This document shows, one piece after another, positions 23,973 to 31,305 of a DNA stretch of 31,305 nucleotides. This DNA is from DHVE2 group archaeon. GTDB lineage: Archaea > Thermoplasmatota > Thermoplasmata > Thermoplasmatales > Aciduliprofundaceae. Made by a program: the position numbers and the translations under genes. Each line of letters begins with the position of its first letter. The stretch's first letter is position 1. The stretch lies in assembly GCA_027014065.1 (NCBI GenBank), contig JALWEL010000144.1, positions 1-31,305 on the forward strand, read 5' to 3'. Below the pieces are notes generated by a model that was not told where the DNA came from, searched no databases, and was given only the letters and a program-made list of their open reading frames with translations.

Positions 23973-24972
23973 CAACGTGGTTCAACTTATAAGGGAATTG
24001 AGGAGGGAGAGCAGGAGAGAAGAGAAAAAAAATCTCATAGGTGCGTGGGGTGAGAAAGACAGGCTGAAAGGGGAAGTTGTAGATTCCTTCGTGATCATAC
24101 TCAGAACCCCGGGCTGCAAGTGGGCCAAGATATCCGGATGCTCAATGTGCGGCTACTACAACGACACGAGCCCAAACATAACTGAAGAGGATTTGATGAC
24201 ACAGATAGCGGAGGCGAAGAAGAAATATCGGGGGGAGAAATTGGTGAAGATATACACTTCCGGGAGTTTTCTGGACGACAACGAAGTTCCGGAGAGGGTG
24301 CAGAGAGGAATGCTGGACGAATTCAGCGGAGCGGAGAGGGTTATAGTTGAGACCCGCCCAGAGTTCATCAGAGGGGGGAAATTAAAAATGCTCAGAGAAT
24401 ACGGAAACGTGATGGTTGCGTTGGGCTTAGAGAGTGCCAACGATGAAACCCTATTATTTCGGATAAACAAGGGTTTCTTGGTGAGGCATTACGTAGCCGC
24501 CGCGGAGAAGTTGATGGAGAATAAAATTCCCATAAAATCGTACGTTCTTCTCAAACCTCCGTTTATGACGGAGGCGGAAGCGATAGAGGAAGCAATAGAC
24601 ACGATAAAATTCGCATCGAAATATTCCGAAACGATATCTTTGAATCCGATGAATATCCAGCGAAACACATTGGTAGAATATCTTTGGAGCAGGGGAGAAT
24701 ACCGCGCTCCGTGGCTCTGGAGCGTTGTGGAAGTTCTTAAGAAAACTTACGGAATTGGAGAAGTTATATCGTATCCAACCGCCGGAGGGACGCGCAGGGG
24801 CGCGCACAACTGCGGAAAATGCGACGAAAAAGTGCTTAAGGGAATATACGAGTTTTCTTGGCATCAGGACATATCTTATCTCGAAGATTTGAATTGCAAA
24901 TGCCGCGAGAACTGGGAGAAAATCGTAAAATTCGGGGAATATTTCTGGGATCACACAATAGAAAAAAATTAA
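23965..24972 (+). CDS. raSEA: Archaeosine biosynthesis radical SAM protein (RaSEA)
   Basis: This 335-residue protein belongs to the TIGR01210 radical SAM family. The cluster motif is CX7CX2C (Cys51, Cys59, Cys62 in CKWAKISGCSMCGYYND), unlike the common CX3CX2C. The TIM-barrel continues with VETRPEF and ALGLESANDETL, and a C-terminal cysteine group (HNCGKCDEKV, then NCKCRENW). Published work shows that RaSEA pairs with ArcS and turns lysine-modified preQ0 at tRNA position 15 into archaeosine, which stabilises the tRNA in hot or hyperthermophilic archaea. The ATG at 23965 has GGGGGA about 9 nt upstream; the longer frame from 23884 lies inside ABCE1 and is not used. Confidence 0.88.
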   Translation: MHNNVVQLIRELRRESRREEKKNLIGAWGEKDRLKGEVVDSFVIILRTPGCKWAKISGCSMCGYYNDTSPNITEEDLMTQIAEAKKKYRGEKLVKIYTSGSFLDDNEVPERVQRGMLDEFSGAERVIVETRPEFIRGGKLKMLREYGNVMVALGLESANDETLLFRINKGFLVRHYVAAAEKLMENKIPIKSYVLLKPPFMTEAEAIEEAIDTIKFASKYSETISLNPMNIQRNTLVEYLWSRGEYRAPWLWSVVEVLKKTYGIGEVISYPTAGGTRRGAHNCGKCDEKVLKGIYEFSWHQDISYLEDLNCKCRENWEKIVKFGEYFWDHTIEKN

Positions 24973-24981
24973 AAAATGTGT

Positions 24982-25440
24982 TCAGTTTTTGAACCAGTTT
25001 CTTATTGCCGGCCTGAATAGGTAAATCAGTATTATTATGCTCACTATTGTTCCGATGGGCACATTAAACAGGCCTATGATTGCGAATATCACTGCCCAGA
25101 GCCATGCTCCCTTCATTCCCTTCATCAATCCGCCGGCAATTCCGAAGTACAGGAAACCTATCAACCAAGAGCCAATCCAGCAACATGTGGTATTTAGAAA
25201 TACATTTGCCCATGGTACGTATCCTAGTTCATTTTGGAAATATCCTGCTAATGCCCACATGTAGAAGAATGGGTATATCAGCCACATTATTCCTCCGATT
25301 ATGTAGAGGATAGCTATTATTACCACTCCACCGGGGGTGTTGTTGGGTATTTCCGTTGGAATTCCTTGTGGTTTTACTCCCATATCCATTCCTTTATTTT
25401 CTGCGGTGTTTTTTTCCGCAGTTTTTTCTTCTTCAGTCAT
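24982..25440 (-). CDS. Small polytopic membrane protein
   Basis: I do not recognise this 152-residue protein. It has a hydrophilic acidic N-terminus (1-37), then about four membrane segments: VVIIAILYIIGGIMWLIYPF, a segment around CCWIGSWLIGFLYFGIAGGL, AWLWAVIFAIIGLF, and TIVSIIILIYLF, and a short basic end. A Cys-Cys pair sits at the start of the second or third segment. GGAGGTG lies 5 nt before the ATG. The gene is convergent with RaSEA (9 nt between the stops) and shares the promoter region with the divergent tRNA-Leu gene. Confidence 0.75.
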   Translation of the reverse strand: MTEEEKTAEKNTAENKGMDMGVKPQGIPTEIPNNTPGGVVIIAILYIIGGIMWLIYPFFYMWALAGYFQNELGYVPWANVFLNTTCCWIGSWLIGFLYFGIAGGLMKGMKGAWLWAVIFAIIGLFNVPIGTIVSIIILIYLFRPAIRNWFKN

Positions 25441-25478
25441 TTTTTCACCTCCAAAGGTGACCTTCTATACATATTTTC

Positions 25479-25490
25479 ATATATATACTT
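25479..25490 (-). promoter_or_regulatory. Box A promoter of the small membrane protein gene
   Basis: On the minus strand the element reads AAGTATATATAT, placing the transcript start near 25458, with the Shine-Dalgarno site at 25446-25452 in a leader of about 18 nt. Confidence 0.5.
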
Positions 25491-25524
25491 TTTTGTTCAA
25501 ATTCGGGTAATTAAGATGGGGGAA

Positions 25525-25534
25525 AAATTAAATA
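25525..25534 (+). promoter_or_regulatory. Box A promoter of tRNA-Leu
   Basis: The element AAATTAAATA, preceded by a GGGGGA stretch, is centred about 29 nt upstream of the first base of the tRNA. Confidence 0.5.
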
Positions 25535-25558
25535 ATCGTAGTTATTTTCTCGTACCGA

Positions 25559-25643
25559 GCGGGGGTTGCCGAGCTAGGTCAAAGGCGACAGACTCAAGAT
25601 CTGTTCCCGTAGGGGTTCGCCGGTTCGAATCCGGCCCCCCGCA
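25559..25643 (+). tRNA. tRNA-Leu (anticodon CAA)
   Basis: The 85-nt gene folds as a class II tRNA. The acceptor GCGGGGG (25559-25565) pairs with CCCCCGC (25136 numbering excluded; positions 25636-25642), with discriminator A at 25643. The D stem is GCC/GGC, the anticodon stem ACAGA/TCTGT encloses loop CTCAAGA with anticodon CAA at 25595-25597, the long variable arm has CCC/GGG pairing, and the T arm is GCCGG-TTCGAAT-CCGGC. The anticodon decodes UUG. No intron is present and the CCA end is not encoded. Confidence 0.95.
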
Positions 25644-25718
25644 CTGCGCTACGCTTGTGCAAGGGACGGTCTCGCATCCAAGATGCTCGTCCGGGCCCCC
25701 CGCATCCCTTCGGGTTTT
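25633..25718 (+). repeat. Structured tRNA trailer with copy of the tRNA 3' end
   Basis: GGCCCCCCGCA, the 3' end of the tRNA, occurs exactly again at 25694-25704. Between the copies lie two hairpins: GCAC..GTGC with an inner GCG/CGC (25641-25660), and GGACG/CGTCC (25664-25668 with 25688-25692) around GCATC/GATGC. After the second copy come CCC-TTC-GGG (25706-25714) and TTTT, which look like a terminator. It could be a leftover attachment site or a structured trailer. Confidence 0.5.
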
Positions 25719-25898
25719 GGATAGTTTTTGGCTTCTCTGCGATTTTGGTTTTGTTCTCTCCCTCTTTATGTTTTTGCGAAGGTGTTTTAAATTTGCTTTG
25801 GAGTAAATCTGAACAATGATTCCGTAACGATGTTAATAATATGCCAAAACCAGACTGGAGAGGAAAATTGAGTGAAAAAACAATAAAAAAGGAAAAAA
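25719..25898. other. AT-rich noncoding spacer
   Basis: This 180-nt stretch between the tRNA trailer and the end of the aminotransferase gene has no convincing gene on either strand. It holds several T-rich and A-rich runs (for example AAAAAACAATAAAAAAGG just beyond the aminotransferase stop) that would serve as minus-strand U-tract terminators. Confidence 0.4.
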
Positions 25899-27212
25899 TC
25901 ACAGGAATCTCAGGGTTCTTTCCATTATATCGTGGGCTATGTTTATCTCGTCCTCGGTGATGATCAGCGGCGGTCTGAAGCGTATGCCGCGTGCTCCGCT
26001 CTTCAGCACTAACAATCCGTTGTGGTATGCCTCGGAGAAGAACTTATCCCTCATTTCCGTCGTAGCGAGATCGAATGCGTCGAATATTCCTCTTCCCCTC
26101 ACATTGCTCACTTTGTCTGGATACTTCTCTTCTAATTCGTGGAGCATCTTGAGCATGTACTCTCCCATCTTAGCCGCGTTATCCACAAGCTTATCCTCGT
26201 GTATGATCTCGATTATTCTCTGTGCCTTTACCATGTCCACGATGTTACCGCCCCAGGTGGAGTTTATCCTGCTTGGCACATGGAACACATTGTCCTCGAC
26301 CTCATCCACCTTCGGACCCACCATTATACCGCAGACCTTCATCTTCTTGCCGAATGACATTATGTCCGGTTGCACATCGAAGTGCTCGTGGGCCCACCAC
26401 TTGCCAGTGGCGCCAACACCCGTCTGAACCTCATCAACGATGAACATTATGTCGTTCTTCTTCGTGATTTCTTCCACGGCCTTGAAATACTCTTTGCGGA
26501 AATGGTTATCTCCGCCCTCGCCCTGGATTGGCTCCATTATGAACGCTGCGATATCCTCTTGATGTTTGTCGATGGCTTCCTGAATCTCTTCGAGGCTCTT
26601 CTTTTCCATCTCCTTAACCTTCTCTAGATTCTCCCCTTCCAGCGGGAACGTGATTTTAGGATTCGTGACGCGAGGCCAGTCGAATTTGGGGAAGTACTTG
26701 GTCTTGTTCGGGTCGAATGTGTTCGTAAGCGCTAGAGTGTATCCTGAGCGGCCGTGGAACGCTTCTTTTAGGTGTATAACTTTGTACCCTTTCTCTCCCT
26801 TTCCCGCGGCTATGTTCTTGCGGACTTTCCAATCGAAAGCGGTTTTCAAAGCGTTCTCGACCGCCAGCGCTCCGCCGGAGACGAAGAAGAAATAACGGAA
26901 ATACGAAGGCGTTGCATATTTTGAGAGTGTATCAACGAATTCCGCATACTCAACGGTGTAAATGTCGCTGTTCGTTATCTTGTTTATGGCGGTCCTCTGC
27001 AACTTCTTCAGAAATTCCGCCTCGAACATTCCGGGGTGATTCATTCCCAGCGCGCTGGTGGCGAAGAATCCAAAGAAATCCAGGAAGTACTTACTGTGCC
27101 TTGCGTCGTACAACCACATTCCGTGGCTCTTGTCGATGTCCAGCACCATGTCCAGGCCGTCGGTCAAAATTCTCTTTCCCAAAACCTCATGAACTTCCTT
27201 TGGCGATATCAT
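25899..27212 (-). CDS. lat: L-lysine 6-aminotransferase
   Basis: This class III PLP aminotransferase converts L-lysine and 2-oxoglutarate to allysine (2-aminoadipate semialdehyde) and glutamate. Seen: GFFATSALGMNHPGM, SGGALAVENALKTAFDWK, AFHGRSGYTLALTNT, EPIQGEGGDNHF, IVDEVQTGVGATGKWWA, and SFGKKMKVCGIMVG with the PLP lysine. NSTWGGNIVDMVKAQRII matches the lysine 6-aminotransferases of actinobacteria (Lat) more closely than acetylornithine or GABA aminotransferases. The start at 27212 (437 residues) is set by a box A 26 nt upstream; an ATG at 27236 without a Shine-Dalgarno site would add 8 residues. Confidence 0.88.
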   Translation of the reverse strand: MISPKEVHEVLGKRILTDGLDMVLDIDKSHGMWLYDARHSKYFLDFFGFFATSALGMNHPGMFEAEFLKKLQRTAINKITNSDIYTVEYAEFVDTLSKYATPSYFRYFFFVSGGALAVENALKTAFDWKVRKNIAAGKGEKGYKVIHLKEAFHGRSGYTLALTNTFDPNKTKYFPKFDWPRVTNPKITFPLEGENLEKVKEMEKKSLEEIQEAIDKHQEDIAAFIMEPIQGEGGDNHFRKEYFKAVEEITKKNDIMFIVDEVQTGVGATGKWWAHEHFDVQPDIMSFGKKMKVCGIMVGPKVDEVEDNVFHVPSRINSTWGGNIVDMVKAQRIIEIIHEDKLVDNAAKMGEYMLKMLHELEEKYPDKVSNVRGRGIFDAFDLATTEMRDKFFSEAYHNGLLVLKSGARGIRFRPPLIITEDEINIAHDIMERTLRFL

Positions 27213-27233
27213 GGTTGGGGCATGGGACTCGCT

Positions 27234-27241
27234 CATATATA
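27234..27241 (-). promoter_or_regulatory. Box A promoter of lat
   Basis: TATATATG on the minus strand lies directly after the stop of the upstream regulator-like gene and about 26 nt before the ATG at 27212, indicating separate leaderless transcription of lat. Confidence 0.5.
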
Positions 27242-27246
27242 TCTTT

Positions 27247-30201
27247 CTAACAATCTCCGCACAGCTCGTCTATTTCTTTCACAATCTTATCTAACCCCAT
27301 TTTCAAGTACATGTTTTTCGCTTTTTTCAGGTACTCCTTTCCTCGCGGGTCATTCAATTCCATCAGTACTTTTCCGTAGCGGTAATAAGAGTCCACCACA
27401 GAGGACACGTAGCCTCCTTCTTTTATTTCTTCTATCGCTTTTTTGAACTCTTCCTCTCCTGTCTCTCCATTTTTATCCTTAAGAATTGCGAGAAATAGAT
27501 GATAATTGCCTGCTATTTCTTTATCTCCGCTCTCGTCGGACAACTTTTTAAGCTCTTCCAAGCAATTTTCAGCGGAGCTGTACATGGAAGATAACACAAT
27601 AGTTTCGCAGAGAGTTATTAGGTATTCTGGATACGCGTCCATATCGCTTTTCATCTTTTCCACGAGTTCCTCTTCGGATTTCAATATCTTTAGGGCTTCT
27701 TCGTACTTTCCCATCTTTGTAAAAATCCTTGCAATTCCCACAATACCCATCATTCGAACCTTGATGTAGTTGTTCTTCTTGGCAATATTCAGAGCTTTCG
27801 TTATGTGTTTCATCGCCTCATCGTAATCTCCCATTCTCATCTTGTACACGCCGAGCCATATTTCCGCCGAAGCGGCAAACTGGTAATCGTTGAGCCTGTT
27901 GTAAATTTTTATCGCCTTCTGGATATATTCTATTGATTTTTTGTAGTTTCCGAGGTCAGCGTACAGACCTCCTAAGTTGTAGTAAGATGTAGCAACGTTC
28001 CTCATGTCACCTGTCTTCAAATGCAACTCCATCGCTTTCTCCAGGTATTCTTTAACCATCTGTAAGTTGCCTATGGAGTAGTAGAGAATGCCAATGTTGT
28101 TGTATGCAAAGGCCATGCCTCTCAGATCCCCTGCTTTTTTAGCCAATTCGTACATTTTCTGGTATTTTTCCAGAGCCTCCTGTGGTTTGCCCAAGACATC
28201 GTAAATTATACCCAGTATGTTGTACGTGGATATGAGTATTTTGTAGCTTGAACTCTCCTTGGCGTTTTCCATGGCCATCTTCGCATACTCCAAGCCCTCT
28301 TTGTACCTCGATTGGTGAAATCGCAAGCTGGCTAAGTTTGCGTAGGCATTCGCTATTTCTCTCTTTTCTCCCGTTCTTTTGGCGAATTTAAGAAACTCTT
28401 CGTAGTATTTTTCCGCATCATCTAATCTCCCCTGCCTTATGCTCAGCGTTCCCAAGGTCTCTTTTATTCTTTCCCTTATTTCCTCGTCCCCTTCCTTTTG
28501 GGCCATCTCCAAATTTTTTCGAGCGGAGTCGTACTCTCCCAAATCAACTTGAATTGCTGCAATTTTCCAGAATATCCGCGCATCCTCTCTTATCTCTAAA
28601 ATCTTTTTGAAATCCTCCAAGGCCTCTCTGTACCTGCCCGTGATTTTCTCCAGATCCCCAACTTTTTCTAAAATGTCCACGATTTCTTCTTTAATATCAA
28701 ATTTCTCGGCGATTTCCAGCGCTTTTTTGTAGAAATCTATTGCGTTTTCCAGAGCGTACATTCCCACGGCGCTCTCGGCCGCGCGCTTGAGATATTCGAT
28801 CGCAATTCTTTTTTTAGACATATAATAATGATAGGCTGCTTTGAACGGCGATCTATTTGAGTAGTACTCTCCAAGCTTTTTGTGGAATTTCACCTTTAAA
28901 TCCGGCGCAATGTTCCCGTATATTTGCTCCCAAATCATGGCCCCCTTGAACCTTATCATTTCTCCGATTTCGATAAAATCCTCATAGCCACTCATTTCCT
29001 TTTTCCATTTGTCGCCTAAAATTTCTTTCGCTTCTCTTTCATCGATTTCCATGCCCATGGCCGATAGAAATCTCAGGTAGTAGAGGGTTGTGTCGTCCAG
29101 TTTGCTGAGCTGGTATTCTATGCTTTCCGCAACCGTATCCGGTATGAACTTCTCGCCGGAGAATTTAGCGAGTTCTTTAATAAGGAGAGGGTGCCCGCCG
29201 GTTTTTTTGTACGCTTCATCTTTTTTCTCTATACCCAGTGAGTCCATCAATTCCTCCGCATCTTCCCTTTTCAGCGGGCCTAAACGAATAATTTCCGTGT
29301 TTTCGTAGTCGAACATATCTCTAATTATTTTCGCTTTTCTCGTGAGTGCGATTTCCTCTCCCCTATACGATATTATGAATAGCACACCTTTGGGCATGCT
29401 TCTTGCTATGTAGTTGAGCATCTCCATTGAGTTTGAGTCGGCCCACTGGATATCTTCCATTATTATCGCAACCCTCTTTTCCTTGGCTAAATTTTCCAGA
29501 AATTCTAAAAAGGACTCGTATATTTTGTACTGGGACATCTGTATGTCCTCGCCCTCCTCTTTTATTTCCCCCAAAGAGCTGAAGAATACCAATTCGGAAG
29601 GGGTCATGGAGGAAGTACTCACATACACCTTTCTCCCATGGAGCATGGCAACGTCCCCGATATATTTTAGCCATACGTAAATTTCCTCGAGGGAATTGTA
29701 ATCGATTAAGCTTCTCATGCAGTCCAATCCTATGTCTCTCTCTTTCAGTTCCTTCATTATCTTGTCCAATAGGGCGAAGTGGGGCATGCTTGGTCGTAGC
29801 TCAGAGGATTCCGAAATCCAGTAATCTCCCCCTTTATTTTCGGAGAACAGAACCACGCCGTGGGGCAGGGTCGGGGTGAAAATCAGATTTTTCTCCCCTT
29901 TTTCCGAGAAGCGAAATCGATAAACATGGGTGAAAAGAGAGCTCAATTTTTTGAAGTTTTCCTCTTTGCAACTTCTAAAATCTCCGGAAACGATTATAGT
30001 GCCTCTATTTGCGGAGTATATGTCCCTGAGGAACATGAGAACCTTTTCTAGGCCTAACGAGTAAATCAAATAGTTTATGTTCTCTATGAGCACCCTCGGC
30101 TCCTTTTCCTCGCGGATATAATTTACCAGTTTGTCCAGAATTTTTGAGTCTATTTCGTAGGGTTTTATCCCGTTTTCAACATCCAACTCCGTGATGAACA
30201 C
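27247..30201 (-). CDS. STAND/AAA ATPase with TPR array, main part after an in-frame stop
   Basis: This 984-residue frame starts at a GTG only because a TGA at 30262-30264 cuts the longer frame; the true protein would begin at 30609. Seen in order: a DUF835-like alpha/beta domain (about 1-90; NINYLIYSLGLEKVLMFLRD), a second alpha/beta region (125-215; LKYIGDVAMLHGRKVYVSTS), the Walker B strand VAIIMEDIQWAD (244-255), sensor-like VLFIISYR, a winged-helix region, and at least ten TPR repeats (about 480-975; for example AYNNIGILYYSIGNLQMVKE). Such STAND proteins are signalling ATPases or transcription regulators that oligomerise on a ligand. Without the Walker A fragment this part alone would not bind ATP normally. 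Confidence 0.8.
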   Translation of the reverse strand: MFITELDVENGIKPYEIDSKILDKLVNYIREEKEPRVLIENINYLIYSLGLEKVLMFLRDIYSANRGTIIVSGDFRSCKEENFKKLSSLFTHVYRFRFSEKGEKNLIFTPTLPHGVVLFSENKGGDYWISESSELRPSMPHFALLDKIMKELKERDIGLDCMRSLIDYNSLEEIYVWLKYIGDVAMLHGRKVYVSTSSMTPSELVFFSSLGEIKEEGEDIQMSQYKIYESFLEFLENLAKEKRVAIIMEDIQWADSNSMEMLNYIARSMPKGVLFIISYRGEEIALTRKAKIIRDMFDYENTEIIRLGPLKREDAEELMDSLGIEKKDEAYKKTGGHPLLIKELAKFSGEKFIPDTVAESIEYQLSKLDDTTLYYLRFLSAMGMEIDEREAKEILGDKWKKEMSGYEDFIEIGEMIRFKGAMIWEQIYGNIAPDLKVKFHKKLGEYYSNRSPFKAAYHYYMSKKRIAIEYLKRAAESAVGMYALENAIDFYKKALEIAEKFDIKEEIVDILEKVGDLEKITGRYREALEDFKKILEIREDARIFWKIAAIQVDLGEYDSARKNLEMAQKEGDEEIRERIKETLGTLSIRQGRLDDAEKYYEEFLKFAKRTGEKREIANAYANLASLRFHQSRYKEGLEYAKMAMENAKESSSYKILISTYNILGIIYDVLGKPQEALEKYQKMYELAKKAGDLRGMAFAYNNIGILYYSIGNLQMVKEYLEKAMELHLKTGDMRNVATSYYNLGGLYADLGNYKKSIEYIQKAIKIYNRLNDYQFAASAEIWLGVYKMRMGDYDEAMKHITKALNIAKKNNYIKVRMMGIVGIARIFTKMGKYEEALKILKSEEELVEKMKSDMDAYPEYLITLCETIVLSSMYSSAENCLEELKKLSDESGDKEIAGNYHLFLAILKDKNGETGEEEFKKAIEEIKEGGYVSSVVDSYYRYGKVLMELNDPRGKEYLKKAKNMYLKMGLDKIVKEIDELCGDC

Positions 30202-30261
30202 TCCGTCGTTTCTGAGGGAGGATATGATTAAGCCCCCTCCTATTTCTTCCAGTATTTTTCT

Positions 30262-30609
30262 TCAGAATGTCCCGCTTGGCTCGTCCACCAGAGCGAATGC
30301 CTTCTTTCCCTTCAACTTTTCTCCGATTTTTTTCGCCATTCGGTACTCTTCTTTCTTCGGAATGTCCACTATGTTTTCCACATCGAATGCCTTTGTGAAC
30401 AGGGAATACGGAATGTACTGGGAGCCCACATCTCCCCGCGATTCGTAAATTTGAAAATCTCCGAGTTCTTCCTTTAATTTTTCCAAAAGGCTCGTTTTGC
30501 CTATGCCCGCAGAACCTTCGATGATAATGAATGAGTTCTCACCGTGTCTAACAACATCAGCTAAGGTTCTCAATCTTGCAAGCTCCTTCACCCGTCCAAC
30601 AAACATCAT
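30262..30609 (-). pseudogene. N-terminal Walker A fragment of the STAND ATPase, ended by premature TGA
   Basis: This 115-residue frame starts as AAA_16-type proteins do (MFVGRVKELARLRTLAD), has Walker A GSAGIGKTS (32-40) and the segment GSQYIPYSLFTKAF typical of the next part. It ends DEPSGTF then TGA, but the same reading frame continues without a gap into the 984-residue frame, 20 codons before its GTG. So one gene of 1,120 residues is interrupted by a single stop codon. A box A 25 nt upstream of the ATG at 30609 shows that the original promoter remains. A nonsense mutation, a sequencing error or readthrough would all fit. Confidence 0.75.
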
Positions 30610-30629
30610 GGTAGTATGGGGAAATGGGA

Positions 30630-30638
30630 TAAATAAGT
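30630..30638 (-). promoter_or_regulatory. Box A promoter of the STAND ATPase gene
   Basis: ACTTATTTA on the minus strand is centred about 25 nt before the ATG at 30609, in the 37 nt between rad50 and this gene; transcription would be leaderless. Confidence 0.5.
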
Positions 30639-30646
30639 TATCCGAG

Positions 30647-31305
30647 TTATCTCACTTCAGAAATTTTCGACACCCCGTTCTCCTTTTCAACCACGAAAAT
30701 TTCATCCGCTAAATTTCTCAGCTCTTTCTCGTGGCTCACTATGATTATCTGGTCCGTGTCCATCTTCTCCAATATGTCCTTCACCTTGTAAAGCTGGTCT
30801 TTGCTGAACCCGTCCGTGGGCTCGTCTAATATGAGAAGATTGCTTTTGAGCCCCAGAGCCTTTTTAACCATGGTGTTGAGCGCGAGGCGATATGCCAGAG
30901 CAACTGAAGTCCTCTCTCCTCCGCTGAGCGTGCCAAGGGGCATGTCGTATTTTTCGTACCTTATTATCGGCTTGAAGTTCTCATCGATGGTGGCGTCGTA
31001 GTCGCTCTCTCCGAGGAGTTCGTGGAACCCCTCTTCGAAGAGCATTCTGAACTCGTCCTTTATCACGGATAACCGCATCTTCTCGATGTCTTCCAGCGCG
31101 GGCTTGAATTTCTCGTCTAACCAGTTCACCATCTCCGTTTTCTTTTTTCCCTCCTCTATTTTTTCCCTGAGCTCTTTCACTTTTTCTCTTTTCGCCCTTA
31201 TCTCATCATCTTTTCTTTTTATCTCCTCGTGGATTCCGTTTACCCTCTCCCGAACCTTCGCGTGCTCTTCCCGCACCTCGCTCAGTTTCTTTCTCTCTTT
31301 TTCGT
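30647..31305 (-). CDS. rad50: Rad50 C-terminal part (5' end outside window)
   Basis: The frame is open to the last base of the window, so this is the last 219 or so residues of a protein usually near 850-900 residues. Seen: the end of the long coiled coil (charged heptads up to about residue 70), then the C-terminal ABC half: FEEGFHELLGESDYDATIDE, signature LSGGERTSVALAYRLAL, Walker B LLILDEPTDGFSKDQL and the switch region IIIVSHEKEL. Rad50 with Mre11 tethers and processes DNA double-strand ends. The GTG at 31276 is an internal valine, not a start. mre11, often next to it in archaea, is not inside the window. Confidence 0.95.
   Translation of the reverse strand, partial: EKERKKLSEVREEHAKVRERVNGIHEEIKRKDDEIRAKREKVKELREKIEEGKKKTEMVNWLDEKFKPALEDIEKMRLSVIKDEFRMLFEEGFHELLGESDYDATIDENFKPIIRYEKYDMPLGTLSGGERTSVALAYRLALNTMVKKALGLKSNLLILDEPTDGFSKDQLYKVKDILEKMDTDQIIIVSHEKELRNLADEIFVVEKENGVSKISEVR

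Noticed and set aside
25660..25704. A second tRNA gene after tRNA-Leu
   Set aside because: Only the last 11 bases match; no D arm, anticodon arm or T arm can be formed.
30262..30264. Selenocysteine at the TGA in the STAND ATPase
   Set aside because: No SECIS-like element was evident nearby, and the position is a bulky or neutral site in the linker, not a redox motif; a nonsense change or error is simpler.

Overview
The window looks like a stretch of chromosome from a thermophilic euryarchaeon of the Thermoplasmata/DHVE2 type; an Aciduliprofundum-like organism is my best guess, by inference and not by database match. The archaeal markers are topoisomerase VI A and B, an AglB oligosaccharyltransferase, NMD3, ABCE1, a RaSEA-type archaeosine radical SAM enzyme, Rad50, and many box A (TATA) promoters about 25 nt upstream of start codons (leaderless transcripts). 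A bacterial-type HU protein takes the place of a histone, as known for Thermoplasma HTa. Coding density is very high and many genes overlap by 4 nt (ATGA/GTGA) with strong GGAGGTGA Shine-Dalgarno sites inside operons.

Layout. 1-4.6 kb: the 3' part of a DUF2207 membrane protein gene, HU, and a convergent top6B-top6A operon. 4.7-7.5 kb: a forward operon with an RNase H/RuvC-fold protein, a small unknown, a histone-deacetylase-family enzyme, and a pair resembling TumE-type toxin and HTH antitoxin. 7.66-13.0 kb: a forward operon of seven genes under one promoter with repeated operator-like sites. It encodes a small beta-rich protein, a V4R-domain sensor-like protein, a KaiC-type ATPase, a Roadblock-like protein, a coiled-coil/winged-helix protein and two tandem paralogues I do not recognise. 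A GNAT-like gene follows. This operon is the best candidate for an undescribed signalling system.

13.5-20.5 kb (reverse): aglB, about 2,090 codons, whose catalytic part is followed by about 1,190 residues of carboxypeptidase-regulatory/CARDB-like beta-sandwich repeats, then a small membrane-anchored CARDB-like protein translationally coupled to it. 20.6-25 kb: nmd3 (reverse) diverging from a forward cluster of a DUF6015-like gene, ABCE1 and RaSEA, which are functions in ribosome biogenesis, recycling and tRNA modification. 25-25.9 kb: a small membrane protein gene, tRNA-Leu(CAA), and an unusual structured tail that repeats the 3' end of the tRNA.

25.9-31.3 kb (reverse): lysine 6-aminotransferase, a large STAND/AAA ATPase with a DUF835-like insert and long TPR array that is cut by one in-frame TGA, and the 3' part of rad50, which runs off the window.

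No CRISPR array, insertion sequence, integrase or rRNA was seen. Functional names rest on motifs read by eye; no searches could be run.
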